Source: UBA1181 sp045639525
Lineage (GTDB): Bacteria; Bacteroidota; Bacteroidia; Bacteroidales; Paludibacteraceae
Length of the DNA: 35,301 bases
Reading direction: 5' to 3'
Assembly: GCA_045639525.1 (NCBI GenBank)
Contig: JAZUDI010000031.1
Coordinates: forward strand, 1 to 35,301
The position numbers and the translations under genes are program-made. Of the stretch, positions 35,259 to 35,301 are shown piece after piece (position 1 is the first letter of the stretch; each line of letters opens with the position of its first letter). The notes beneath the pieces are model-generated. The model searched no databases. It was not told where the DNA came from and saw nothing but the letters and a program-made list of their open reading frames with translations.

Positions 35259-35301
35259 GTAAGCGTCCAAACTGATAAAATTTATCAATTTGGACGCTTA
35301 C
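35259..35301. repeat. 43-bp palindrome at the window end, IS66-like termini
   Basis: Two 21-base arms, GTAAGCGTCCAAACTGATAAA and its complement with one mismatch, around a single base. IS66-family ends begin GTAA, and the window stops on the last base of the arm. It could be two IS66 ends back to back, a strong hairpin, or an assembly edge. Confidence 0.6.

Overview
The window looks like chromosomal DNA from a Bacteroidales bacterium, probably Prevotella-like. Several things point there: Bacteroidetes-type promoters (TTG about 19-20 bases before TAnnTTTG) ahead of several genes, few clear Shine-Dalgarno sites, a secreted enzyme with a type IX secretion sorting tail, a FloA/NfeD pair, a 671-residue branching enzyme of the type common in this phylum, and IS4- and IS66-type insertion sequence remains. 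No rRNA, tRNA or CRISPR array was seen.

Layout. Positions 1-879 are AT-rich accessory DNA with a small unknown gene coupled to a partial gene that leaves the window. 880-5545 (+) is a compact unit: glycogen branching enzyme, NfeD-like membrane protease, M16 metallopeptidase. 5855-8935 (+) is a secreted CE1 esterase / CBM6 / GH43 fusion for plant xylan side chains. 9044-12257 (-) is a two-gene operon, a TPR protein behind a flippase-like membrane protein. It diverges from the + strand housekeeping run rsmA-corA-obgE-pgeF (12371-16074). A second + run (16172-20460) holds a nitroreductase, a small membrane protein, a DUF2520 Rossmann protein, a KdsC-like phosphatase, a UbiA prenyltransferase and floA, closed by a strong terminator. 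20520-27174 is an AraC-type regulator diverging from a three-gene RND efflux operon. A POT peptide transporter and htpG follow, the latter behind a sigma-54-like promoter.

From about 30830 to the end the DNA is again AT-rich and mobile. A short secreted protein has its stop codon completed by the first base of an IS4-family element. After the element come a WG-repeat protein gene, the tail of an IS66 transposase and a small four-helix membrane protein gene. Both of these accessory genes sit behind near-identical 88-bp modules made of a terminator followed by a promoter. The window ends exactly on a 43-bp palindrome whose arms begin GTAAGCG, as IS66 ends do.

How the genes work together: the core regions cover glycogen metabolism, membrane protein quality control, hemicellulose use, translation and ribosome assembly, ether-lipid or quinone-type prenylation, drug efflux and protein folding. 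The right-hand repeat-delimited cassettes are the least explained part. No function could be assigned to the two genes they drive.
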